A stretch of DNA of 64,000 nt, from NCBI GenBank assembly GCA_963704595.1, contig OY969922.1, positions 3,906,001 to 3,970,000 on the forward strand, given 5' to 3'. Of the stretch, positions 37,514 to 47,395 are shown piece after piece (within the stretch, counting starts at the first letter, position 1; each line of letters begins with the position of its first letter). This DNA comes from Acuticoccus sp963704595. Its GTDB lineage: Bacteria; Pseudomonadota; Alphaproteobacteria; Rhizobiales; Amorphaceae. A model generated the notes under the pieces. It had not been told where the DNA came from. It was given only the letters and a program-made list of their open reading frames with translations, and made no database searches. Position numbers and translations under genes: made by a program.

Positions 37514-37917
37514 GCCGCCTGCGCGCACCGGCGCGCCGGCGGGAGGCGCCGGAGAACACGATCGCGCTGATCAACGTGGTCTTCCTCCTCCTCGTCTTCT
37601 TCCTCGTCGCCGGGACGCTGTCGGCCCCGCGCGACCCGGCCGTCGACCTTGCCGAGGCGCAAAGCTTCGACCCCGCCGCACTCGACCCCGCCGCGCTCTA
37701 CATCGACGCCGGCGGCGCGTTGCGGGTCGCCGGCGAGGCGCTGCCTCTGGAAGCGGCGCTGGCGCGCGTCACTGCGGCCTCGCCCGAGGGCGCGCTGACG
37801 ATCGTGCCGGACCGCGCGCTCGACGCGCGGGCATTGCTTGCGCACCTCGCGGCGCTCCGGGCGGAGACCGACAGGCCGCTCAAGATCCTCACCCGCCGTT
37901 CGACCGGAGGCGAATGA
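37510..37917 (+). CDS. ExbD-like protein with Asn in place of the essential Asp
   Basis: 135 residues from GTG 37510. Same layout as ExbD: short basic N-terminus, one membrane helix (TIALINVVFLLLVFFLVAG) and a periplasmic ExbD-type domain (ALYIDAGGALRV through ILTRRST). The residue aligned with the catalytic Asp is Asn22 (codon AAC 37573-37575). It probably cannot carry protons itself and may act as a structural partner of the first ExbD. The stop overlaps the tonB ATG by 4 bases. The frame is clean and identity as ExbD family is firm. Confidence 0.85.
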   Translation: MSRLRAPARRREAPENTIALINVVFLLLVFFLVAGTLSAPRDPAVDLAEAQSFDPAALDPAALYIDAGGALRVAGEALPLEAALARVTAASPEGALTIVPDRALDARALLAHLAALRAETDRPLKILTRRSTGGE

Positions 37918-39171
37918 TGGCCCTGCGCGTGTCGCCGCGGGCCTGGCTCGTCGCGCTCCTCCTCTCGCTCGTCATCCACGTCTCGCTCGCGGTCGCGCTG
38001 TCGGACCCCGAGGTGGAGCCTTCGGCCGAAGAAGCCTCGAAGGTGACGATCGTCGTCTCGCCGACCTCGCTCGAGGAAGTGACGGTGGACGCATCCGAAG
38101 TTGAGGCGGTGGAGTCCGCCACGGCGGCCGAGACCGAGCAGGCGACGGCCGTGCCCAGCGCCGAGACCGCGCCGGTCGAAGCGGACCCGGCGGAGGCGGC
38201 GGAAGCCGAGGCATCCGACCCCGCAGAAGCCGAAGCCGTGGAGGCCGAAGCTGCCGAAGCGCCCGCCGCCGAAGCCGTCGCGGGAGAGGAGAGCGCGGAA
38301 GCGCCCGTCGAGCCGGTCGAGCTGGCAGAGGCGCTTCCCGAGCTCGCAGAGCCGGTCCCCACCGAAGAGGCCGTGGCCGAGGAAACGGTCGAGGCGGTCG
38401 CGTCGGTCGAGATGCCGCCGGTGGAGGCCGAGACGCCGCCGGACGTCGAAACCGAGGTTGCGGCGCCGGTCGAGCCCGTTCAGCCGGTAGAGGCGCCGGC
38501 GGTCGATACCCCGGAGCCGCAGGAGGCCGAACCCGTGGAGGCGACGCCGGAGCCCGGTTATCTCGCCATTCCGCTGCCGCCCGAACGGTTGTCGCCCGAC
38601 ACGCCGGCCGAGCCGATCGACGAGACCGAAGCCGCTGCTTTCGAGGCGGTGCCGACGCCGCGGCGGAACCCGCAGCCGCCCGAACAGCGGCGCGCCGCGC
38701 TGGAACGCTACGAGGCCGAGCAGGCGAAGCTCCGCGAAGCGGAAGCGGCCCGCGCGCAGCAGGCCGCCGCAGAGCGCCGTCAGGCGGAGCGGCGCGAGGC
38801 CGCGCGCACGCCCGCCAGGGCAGCGCAGAAGACGGCGCCGGCCCGTGCCGAGCGGCGGACACGCGCCGCCCTCGGGCGGGCAAACCTCAGGCCGCAGGGC
38901 GGCGAACGCGCAGGCCTCCTACGCGAGGGCCGTTCGCTCGCGCATCGCCTCGGCCTTCCAGCGGCGCGCCCCCCGCGGCGAGGGAACGGCGGTGGTGACC
39001 TTCACCGTGAGGAGCAACGGTTCGGTCGGCGGGGCAAGGATCTCGAGCCGCTCCGGCAACGCGGCGGTGGACCGCGCCGCGCTGGCGGCGGCGGGCAGCC
39101 GCTTCCCCGCCTTCCCGCCCGACATCGGCAAATCCTCGCTGTCGTTCTCCATCCCGCTCACAGTCCGGTGA
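37914..39171 (+). CDS. tonB: TonB (one frameshift before the C-terminal domain)
   Basis: About 419 residues. N-terminal cytoplasmic stub and membrane anchor (WLVALLLSLVIHVSLAVAL, with the SxxxH-type His). A long periplasmic linker of Glu, Ala, Val and Pro (roughly residues 30-230) spans the periplasm, then a charged coiled-coil-like stretch (AALERYEAEQAKLREAEAAR). One extra base near 38890 shifts the frame; the C-terminal domain then reads ASYARAVRSRIASAFQR, GTAVVTFTVRSNGSV and AAVDRAALAAAGS. This is the TonB_C fold that grips the receptor TonB box. It ends the iron operon. Confidence 0.87.
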
Positions 39172-39262
39172 GCGGGCCGCGTTCCGGCCGGTGCTGAAAT
39201 ACAGTGCTGGCCGGAGCGGGTTTGCTTACCCCGACGCCAGAGGAAGCCGACGAAAGCGGCAC

Positions 39263-39440
39263 CATTGGCGGTAAAGATGCGGGAATCGCCTCAGCAAAAG
39301 GCGTATAAGCGCCGCCAATGCACGGCATTTGCCGAATGAATTGGCCGCAACAACTCTCCCCTCGGTAACTTTTCTCCAAGACGCCTGGTTCCGAGCACTT
39401 GCAAACAGTCACGACGAAGACGTTCGCGACTGATCAGGAG
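39263..39440 (+). promoter_or_regulatory. Structured 5' leader of the transporter/hydroxylase operon
   Basis: Within the 279 bases before the binding-protein gene, a perfect 9-base inverted repeat (CATTGGCGG 39263-39271; CCGCCAATG 39312-39320) encloses a smaller hairpin CGCC/GGCG (39287-39290, 39300-39303). A further stem CAGTC/GACTG (39406-39432) ends four bases before the AGGAG at 39436-39440. The nested form looks like an RNA leader, but it matches no riboswitch class I know. A DNA operator is the alternative. Confidence 0.4.
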
Positions 39441-39450
39441 AGATGTGCCC

Positions 39451-40779
39451 ATGACGAAGAAAACCGATACTGGACCCGACATCGCGGCAGCGGGCGGCAT
39501 CTCGCGCCGGTCCGTCATCAAGGGCGCCGCCGCCGCGGCCGGTGCCGCCGCAGGCTCCGGCGCGCTGACCGGCTTTCCGACCATCTGGGCCCAGGAGATC
39601 AAGGACATCGAGCTGACGCACGTCGGCGTGTCCTACTCCGTGGTCAAGGCGATCGGCGACGAGGCCTCCAAGGACCTCGGCTTCAAGGTCACGATGCAGA
39701 ACCTCGACACGTCTGCCGCGATCAACCGATTCATCACCCAGCCCAACTCGGTCGACATCGCGGACGTCGAAGGCTGGCAGGCCAAGCTCGCCACCAAGCG
39801 CGGCGTCCTCCAGGGCATCGAGCGGGCGAAGATCAAGGAATTCGACAACATCCTGCCGATCTTCACCAAGGGCGAGATCGACGGTCACGAGATCCCCCGG
39901 CAGGGCATCTCGCCCTACGAGGCGATGTACATCGAAGAGCCGATGGCAACCGAGCTGCACGAGGGCGTCACCGACTGGATGACCTTCCTGCCGCAGGTCT
40001 ACAACGCCGACTCGATCGGCTACCGGCCCGACCTCGTCGGCCATGAAGTGACCGAGTGGAAGGAGCTCATCGACCCGAAGTTCAAGGGCAAGGCCGCGAT
40101 CCTCGACGTGCCGGCGATCGGCATCATGGACGCTGCGCTCTGCTTCGAGAGCGCCGGGATGATCACCTACGGCAACAAGGGCAACATGACCCGCGAGGAG
40201 ATCGACAAGACGATCGACGCGCTGATCGCCCTCAAGCGCGAAGGCCACTTCCGCGCCACCTGGACGACGTTCGACCAGTCGGTCCAGCTGATGGCCGCCG
40301 GCGAGGTGGTCATCCAGTCGATGTGGTCGCCCGCCGTCGCCGCCGTCCGCGTCAAGGACGTGCCTTGCGTCTATGCACCGGTGAACAAGAAGGACGGCAA
40401 GGAAGGCTATCGCGGCTGGTGCAACGGCATGGGCCTGATGCGCCACCTCGAAGGCAAGAAGCTCGACGCCGCGTACGAGTACCTCAACTGGTACCTCAGC
40501 GGCTGGCAGGGCGGGTTCGTCGCCCGCTACGGCTACTATTCGCCGGTGCCGAGCACCGCGAAGAAGTTCCTGTCGCCGGCCGAATGGGCGTTCTGGTACG
40601 AGGGCGAGCCCGCGCCGGAGCCGATCTCGGACCCCTACGGCGTGCCGATGGAGCCCGCCGGCGCCACGCGCGACGGCGGCTCGTTCATCGAGCGCGTCAC
40701 CAACATCTCGTGCTGGAACACGCTGATGGACGAGGCGGCGTACATGAACAAGCGCTGGAACGAGTTCAAGGTCGCCTGA
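39451..40779 (+). CDS. Polyamine-type ABC transporter substrate-binding protein (PotD/PotF family)
   Basis: 442 residues with a twin-arginine signal (ISRRSVIKGAAAAAG) and cleavage near IWAQE, so it is exported folded. The mature part has the spermidine/putrescine-type fold: DSIGYRPDLVGHEVTEWKEL, FKGKAAILDVPAIGIMDAAL and YRGWCNGMGLM. ATG 39451 has AGGAG 10 bases upstream; a GTG at 39445 is too close. It is followed by two permeases, the ATPase, a molybdenum hydroxylase and an amidase, so the ligand is probably the substrate of those enzymes rather than a simple polyamine. Confidence 0.86.
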   Translation: MTKKTDTGPDIAAAGGISRRSVIKGAAAAAGAAAGSGALTGFPTIWAQEIKDIELTHVGVSYSVVKAIGDEASKDLGFKVTMQNLDTSAAINRFITQPNSVDIADVEGWQAKLATKRGVLQGIERAKIKEFDNILPIFTKGEIDGHEIPRQGISPYEAMYIEEPMATELHEGVTDWMTFLPQVYNADSIGYRPDLVGHEVTEWKELIDPKFKGKAAILDVPAIGIMDAALCFESAGMITYGNKGNMTREEIDKTIDALIALKREGHFRATWTTFDQSVQLMAAGEVVIQSMWSPAVAAVRVKDVPCVYAPVNKKDGKEGYRGWCNGMGLMRHLEGKKLDAAYEYLNWYLSGWQGGFVARYGYYSPVPSTAKKFLSPAEWAFWYEGEPAPEPISDPYGVPMEPAGATRDGGSFIERVTNISCWNTLMDEAAYMNKRWNEFKVA

Positions 40780-40867
40780 TCGGGCCGACGCCCGAGTCTC
40801 TCGCCCGGTCCTTGCATAGCGCCGGACCGGGCGAGCCTTCCACCACCAGACACAACCGGATGACGCC

Positions 40868-41734
40868 ATGACCCTGAAGCGCGCCGATCTGTTCGGCTGG
40901 CTCGCCGTCTCGCCGCTCCTCCTCGTCCTGATCCCGTTCTTCATCGTGCCGATCGGGGTGATCTTCGCGGCGAGCCTGATGGAAAGCGACGGCTTCGGCG
41001 GGATGATCCCGACCGTCACCTTCGACAACTACGCCGGCGTCTTCACGTCCCGCCTCACGCTCGACCTCTACCTCGAGACCGCGAAGTACGCGGTCCTGTC
41101 GTGGGTGTTCTCGGCGGTGATCGGGTTCTGGGTCGCCTACTTCCTCGTCTTCCACGTGCGCAACCCGCTCCTCGCGATCGGCCTCTTCCTCCTGTGCACC
41201 GTGCCGTTCTGGACCTCGAACATCATCCGGATGATCTCGTGGATCCCGCTTCTCGGGAAGGAAGGCCTCGTCAACCAGGGGCTCCAGGGCGTCGGGCTGA
41301 TCGACCACCCGCTCGCGTTCCTGCTGTTCTCGCCGTTCGCCGTGGTGGTCGCCTACGTCCACCAGCTCACGATCTTCATGATCGTGCCGATCTTCAATTC
41401 CATGGCGCGGATCGACAAGTCGCTGATCGAGGCGGCGCGGGACGCCGGGGCGAGCCGGCTCGAGATCATGAAGACGATCATCCTGCCGATGTCCAAGAGC
41501 GGCATCGCGCTCGGCACGATCTTCGTCCTGTCGATCGTGATGGGCGACTTCTTCGTGGTGAAGGTGATGTCGGGCGGCGGGTCGGCTTCCGTGGTCGGCG
41601 CACTCTACGAGGACGTCGGCGTCCTCCAGTACCCGACGGCCGCGGCGAGCTCGATCATCCTGACCGTCGTCGTGATGCTCATCGTCGCGCTCATCCTGCG
41701 CACGGTCGACATTCGCCGGGAGATCACCCGATGA
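40868..41734 (+). CDS. Polyamine-type ABC transporter permease 1 (PotB-like)
   Basis: 288 residues, six membrane helices beginning LLLVLIPFFIVPIGVIFAASL. The coupling loop has SLIEAARDAGASRLEIMKTIILP with the EAA...G pattern, here residues about 190-212. Typical of PotB/PotH permeases. It overlaps the second permease by 4 bases (ATGA). The frame is intact. Confidence 0.9.
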   Translation: MTLKRADLFGWLAVSPLLLVLIPFFIVPIGVIFAASLMESDGFGGMIPTVTFDNYAGVFTSRLTLDLYLETAKYAVLSWVFSAVIGFWVAYFLVFHVRNPLLAIGLFLLCTVPFWTSNIIRMISWIPLLGKEGLVNQGLQGVGLIDHPLAFLLFSPFAVVVAYVHQLTIFMIVPIFNSMARIDKSLIEAARDAGASRLEIMKTIILPMSKSGIALGTIFVLSIVMGDFFVVKVMSGGGSASVVGALYEDVGVLQYPTAAASSIILTVVVMLIVALILRTVDIRREITR

Positions 41735-42576
41735 GCTTCGAAGTCACCGGCCGGGCCCGGCCCTGGACCTACTACGTCCTCCTCACCGTCTTCATCCTCT
41801 ACGTCGTCGCCCTCTACGCCCCGATGGTCTCGATCTACATCCTGTCCTTCCAGGATGTGCGCGGCGGCCTCGTGTTTCCGATGAAGGGGCTGTCGCTCCA
41901 CTGGTTCGACGACCTCTTCACACAGGTCCGCACCGGCGACGTGAAGGGCTCGTTCAACCGCTCGATCCGGCTCGCGGCGCTCGTCACGGTGCTCACGGTG
42001 GTGGTGTCGTTCCTCGCCGGTCTCGCCTTCCGGCGGCGCTTCTTCGGCGACACGGTCATCTTCTACCTGATGATCGGCTCGCTGGTGGCGCCCGGCCTGG
42101 TGCTGGGGCTCGGCGTCGGACTGATGTTCAACTTCCTCGGCATCTTCCCGAACTGGACCACCTCCGGCCTCGGCGCCCAGCTCTCCTGGACGCTCCCCTT
42201 CGGCGTCCTCGTGATGTTCGCGGTGATGAGCCGGTTCGACGGGCGCTGGGAGGAAGCCTCGCGCGACCTCGGCGCCTCGCCGCTCCAGACGATCCGCCTC
42301 GTGGTGCTGCCGATCCTCCTGCCGGGGCTCGTCGCTGTCGCGCTGTTCGGCTTCACCCTCTCCTATGACGAGTTCGCGCGCACCCTCCAGACCGCCGGCA
42401 CCAAGAACACGCTGCCGCTCGAGATCTGGTCGATGACGCTGAACGTGACCTCGCCGTCGCTCTACGCGCTCGGCACCGTCACCACGCTCGTGTCCTTCGC
42501 CACAATCGGCCTCGCCATCGGCTCCATCGTGTGGATCCAGCGGCGCCGGGCGGCCCGTATCCGACAAGGTGCCTGA
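41731..42576 (+). CDS. Polyamine-type ABC transporter permease 2 (PotC-like)
   Basis: 281 residues, six helices starting TYYVLLTVFILYVVALYAPM. The coupling loop is EEASRDLGASPLQTIRLVVLP by position (about residues 175-195). FGFTLSYDEFARTLQTAG is a PotC/PotI hallmark, in which the permease helix before the loop end carries the FSxDE-like acidic pair. ATG 41731 overlaps the previous stop. Confidence 0.9.
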   Translation: MSFEVTGRARPWTYYVLLTVFILYVVALYAPMVSIYILSFQDVRGGLVFPMKGLSLHWFDDLFTQVRTGDVKGSFNRSIRLAALVTVLTVVVSFLAGLAFRRRFFGDTVIFYLMIGSLVAPGLVLGLGVGLMFNFLGIFPNWTTSGLGAQLSWTLPFGVLVMFAVMSRFDGRWEEASRDLGASPLQTIRLVVLPILLPGLVAVALFGFTLSYDEFARTLQTAGTKNTLPLEIWSMTLNVTSPSLYALGTVTTLVSFATIGLAIGSIVWIQRRRAARIRQGA

Positions 42577-42577
42577 C

Positions 42578-44178
<1,601 letters not shown>

Positions 44179-44188
44179 GGAGCGGAGC

Positions 44189-46579
44189 ATGTCAGCCATC
44201 GGGATCGGCCAGTCACCCAAGCGCAAGGAAGACCTGCGCTTCCTCACCGGCAAGGGCAACTACGTCGCCGACATCAAGCTGCCGAACATGGCGTCCGCCG
44301 TCTTCGTCCGCTCGCCGCACGCCCATGCCAACATCCTTTCCATCGACGCCGCCGCCGCGCTCGAGATGCCGGGCGTCGTCGCGGTCTACACCGGGGCGGA
44401 GATGGCGGCGGCGGGGGTCAACGGCCTGCCGGTCGGCTGGGGCATCACGGGCTCCGATGGGCTGCCGATGAAGGAGCCCGCGCACCCGCCGCTCGCGGTC
44501 GGCAAGGCGCGCCACGTCGGCGACCCCGTCGCGATCGTGGTCGCGGAGACCGTCGCAGAGGCCCGCCTCGCGGCGGAAGCCGTTGTGGTGGAGTACGACG
44601 TGCTCGACGCCGTCGTCTCCATGCACGACGCGCTCCGTTCCGGTGCGGCGCTCGTCCACGACGACGTGCCCGGCAACCTTTGCTGCGACTGGTCGATGGG
44701 CGATGCGGCGGCGGTGGACGCCGCCCGCGCCGGTGCGGCGCACATCGCGCGGATCGAGCTCGTCAACAACCGCCTGATCGGGAACCCGATGGAGCCCCGC
44801 GCCGCGATCGGCGACTACGAGCCGGGGCGCGGGAAGTACACGCTCTATTCCACCAGCCAGTTTCCCCACGTCGTGCGCTTCCTGATGGGCGTCCTCGTCC
44901 TCGGCATCCCGCAGCACAAGCTGCGCGTTGTGGCGCCCGACGTCGGCGGCGGCTTCGGCGTCAAGCAGTTCCACTACAACGAGGAGGCCGTCGTCACCTG
45001 GGCGGCCGGAAAGCTCGCCCGGCCGGTGAAGTGGGTATCGGAACGCGCCGAGGGCTTCGTGTCCGATCGGCAGGGCCGCGACCACGTGACGGAGGCCGAG
45101 CTCGCGCTCGACGAGAACGGCAAGTTCCTCGGCCTCTGGGTCAAGACGCTCGCCAACATGGGCGGCTACCTCTCCACCTTCGGCCCGAACATTCCGACCA
45201 ACCTCTACGCGCCGCTGCTTTCGGGCGTCTACAAGATGCCGGCGATCTACTGCAACGTGCAGGTGGTGTTCACCAACACCGTCCCGGTCGACGCCTACCG
45301 CGGCGCGGGGCGACCGGAGGCGACCTTCGTGCTGGAGCGCCTCGTCGACGTCGCCGCCATCGAGATGGGGATCGACAAGGTGGAGATCCGCCGCCGCAAC
45401 ATGATCCCGGCCAGCGAGTATCCCTACCAGACGCCTGTGGTGGTCGAGTACGACAGCGGCGACCCCATGGCATGCCTCGACAAGGCCATCGGCCTTGCCG
45501 ATGTGGCGGGCTTCGAGGCGCGGCGGCAGGAGGCGGCGCAGCGCGGCAAGTATCGCGGGCTCGGCCTCTCGACCTATGTCGAGGCGTGCGGCCTCGCCCC
45601 CTCGCGGCTCGCCGGGCAGATGGGCGCCCGCGGCGGCCTTTACGAGAGCGCGACGGTGCGCGTCCACCCGACCGGTCAGGTCAGCGTGATGATCGGCACC
45701 CACAACCACGGCCAGGGCCACGAGACGACGTTCGCGCAGATCGTGTCCGAACAGCTCGGCGTCGCGTTCGAGGACGTCGACATCGTGTTCGGCGACACCG
45801 ACCGCGTCCAGTTCGGCATGGGCACCTACGGCTCCCGCTCTCTGGTGGTGGGCGGCTCGGCTCTGTCGAAGGCGGGCGACAAGGTCATCACCAAGGGCAA
45901 GAAGATCGCCGCGCACCTGATGGAGGCTGGCGAGCAGGACATCCTGTTCGAGGGCGGTTCGTTCAAGATCGCAGGCACCGACCGCTCGAAGAGCTTCGCC
46001 GAGATCGCGGGCGCGGCCTACGTCCCGCACGACTATCCGCTGGAGACGCTGGAGCCGGGCCTCGAGGAACAGGCCTACTACGACCCCGTCAACTTCACCT
46101 ACCCCGGCGGCTCGCACTTCTGCGAGGTGGAGATCGACCCGGACACCGGCACGGTCGAGCTGATCGCCTACACCGCGGTCGACGACGTCGGCGTCATCAT
46201 CAACCCGATGATCGTCGAGGGGCAGCTCCACGGCGGGATCGTCCAGGGCATCGGCCAGGCGCTCTACGAGCACGGCGTCTACGACGAGGAGACCGGCCAG
46301 CTCCTGTCCGGCTCCTTCATGGACTACGCGATGCCGCGGGCGGACCACTTCCCCAACTTCGTGATCTCGCCGCACAGCACCACCTGCACCCATACCCCGA
46401 TGGGCGTGAAGGGCTGCGGCGAGTGCGGCACCATCGGCTCACCCGCCGCCGTCATCAATGCGGTCGTCGACGCGCTGAAGCCGCTCGGCATCACCCATGT
46501 CGACATGCCGGCGAGCCCGGCGCGGCTGTGGACCATCATCAGGAACGCGCGCGCACAGCAGCGCGTCGCGGCGGAGTAG
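44189..46579 (+). CDS. Molybdenum hydroxylase large subunit (CoxL-like, form II)
   Basis: 796 residues, xanthine-oxidase family molybdopterin subunit. Mo-cofactor segments include PDVGGGFGVKQ, VDAYRGAGRPEATF, IGTHNHGQGHETTFAQ and QGIGQALYEHGVYDE. The AYRGAGRPE loop is the form II type. True aerobic CO dehydrogenase has AYRCSFR with the Cys that holds copper, so this is not CO dehydrogenase. The catalytic Glu lies in KGCGECGTIGSPAA, where the usual GVGExGTIG has Cys on both sides of the Glu. The substrate is unknown; an N-heterocycle or aldehyde is usual for the family. Confidence 0.9.
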   Translation: MSAIGIGQSPKRKEDLRFLTGKGNYVADIKLPNMASAVFVRSPHAHANILSIDAAAALEMPGVVAVYTGAEMAAAGVNGLPVGWGITGSDGLPMKEPAHPPLAVGKARHVGDPVAIVVAETVAEARLAAEAVVVEYDVLDAVVSMHDALRSGAALVHDDVPGNLCCDWSMGDAAAVDAARAGAAHIARIELVNNRLIGNPMEPRAAIGDYEPGRGKYTLYSTSQFPHVVRFLMGVLVLGIPQHKLRVVAPDVGGGFGVKQFHYNEEAVVTWAAGKLARPVKWVSERAEGFVSDRQGRDHVTEAELALDENGKFLGLWVKTLANMGGYLSTFGPNIPTNLYAPLLSGVYKMPAIYCNVQVVFTNTVPVDAYRGAGRPEATFVLERLVDVAAIEMGIDKVEIRRRNMIPASEYPYQTPVVVEYDSGDPMACLDKAIGLADVAGFEARRQEAAQRGKYRGLGLSTYVEACGLAPSRLAGQMGARGGLYESATVRVHPTGQVSVMIGTHNHGQGHETTFAQIVSEQLGVAFEDVDIVFGDTDRVQFGMGTYGSRSLVVGGSALSKAGDKVITKGKKIAAHLMEAGEQDILFEGGSFKIAGTDRSKSFAEIAGAAYVPHDYPLETLEPGLEEQAYYDPVNFTYPGGSHFCEVEIDPDTGTVELIAYTAVDDVGVIINPMIVEGQLHGGIVQGIGQALYEHGVYDEETGQLLSGSFMDYAMPRADHFPNFVISPHSTTCTHTPMGVKGCGECGTIGSPAAVINAVVDALKPLGITHVDMPASPARLWTIIRNARAQQRVAAE

Positions 46580-46584
46580 CGGAC

Positions 46585-47382
46585 GTGACATTTCAATTCC
46601 ACAGGCCGGCCTCGGCCGGAGAAGCCGCCGCGATGCTTGCGGGTGCCGCGGACGGAAAGTTCGTCGCCGGCGGAATGACGCTGCTGCCGACGATCCACCA
46701 GCGGCTCGCCTCCCCGTCCGACCTCGTCGACCTGTCCGCGATCCCGGGCCTCTCCGGCATCGCGATGGACGGCGGTGCGCTGGTGATCGGCGCGATGACC
46801 CGCCATGCCGAGGTCGCGGCCTCGCCGCTCGTGAAGGCCGAGATTCCCGCGCTGGCGGAGCTTGCCGGCGGGATCGGCGACGTCCAGGTCCGCCACCGCG
46901 GCACCATCGGCGGCTCGGTCGCCAACAACGACCCGGCGGCTGACTACCCGGCCGCGGTTCTCGGCCTCGGGGCCATCGTCGTCACCGACCGGCGTGAGAT
47001 CGCCGCGGACGACTTTTTCGCCGGCATGTTCGAGACGGTGCTGGAGGACGACGAGGTCATCACCGCCGTCCGCTTCCCGGTCCCCGAGCGCGCCGCCTAC
47101 GTGAAGATGCGGAGCCCCGCCTCGCGCTACGCCCTTGCCGGCGTGTTCGTCGCAAGGACCGCGGACGGGGTCCGGGTCGCCGTCACCGGTGCGGCAGCGT
47201 CGGTGTTCCGTGCGCGGGACCTCGAAACCGCGCTGGACGCCTCGTTCGATCCCGCAGCGCTCGAGCGCATTTCCATCGACGCGACGGACATGCTGTCCGA
47301 CCTCAACGGCGACAGGGACTACCGCGCGAACCTCGTGATGGTTCTCGCCCGGCGCGCCGTCAAAGCCGCCACCGCACTCTAG
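46585..47382 (+). CDS. Molybdenum hydroxylase FAD subunit (CoxM-like)
   Basis: 265 residues from GTG 46585, six bases after the large-subunit stop. FAD-binding motifs of the vanillyl-alcohol-oxidase fold are FVAGGMTLLPTIHQR and GTIGGSVANNDPAADYPA; the CO_deh_flav_C domain starts near VKMRSPASRYALAGV. It completes the S-L-M trimer. The frame is intact. Confidence 0.92.
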   Translation: MTFQFHRPASAGEAAAMLAGAADGKFVAGGMTLLPTIHQRLASPSDLVDLSAIPGLSGIAMDGGALVIGAMTRHAEVAASPLVKAEIPALAELAGGIGDVQVRHRGTIGGSVANNDPAADYPAAVLGLGAIVVTDRREIAADDFFAGMFETVLEDDEVITAVRFPVPERAAYVKMRSPASRYALAGVFVARTADGVRVAVTGAAASVFRARDLETALDASFDPAALERISIDATDMLSDLNGDRDYRANLVMVLARRAVKAATAL

Positions 47383-47395
47383 GAGCCTTTTGCGC

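Noticed and set aside
39183..39215. TCCGGCC/GGCCGGA inverted repeat after tonB as a terminator
   Set aside because: Seven-base arms with a 19-base loop and no T-tract; chance is likely in GC-rich DNA.
39409..41028. Long open frame of about 540 codons on the minus strand, antisense to the binding protein and permease
   Set aside because: Shadow of GC-rich coding DNA; composition is His/Asp/Arg/Leu-rich, no family motif, and the plus-strand genes are certain.
44213..46393. 726-codon minus-strand open frame opposite the CoxL-like gene
   Set aside because: Antisense artefact of high GC; no signal, domain or ribosome binding site.
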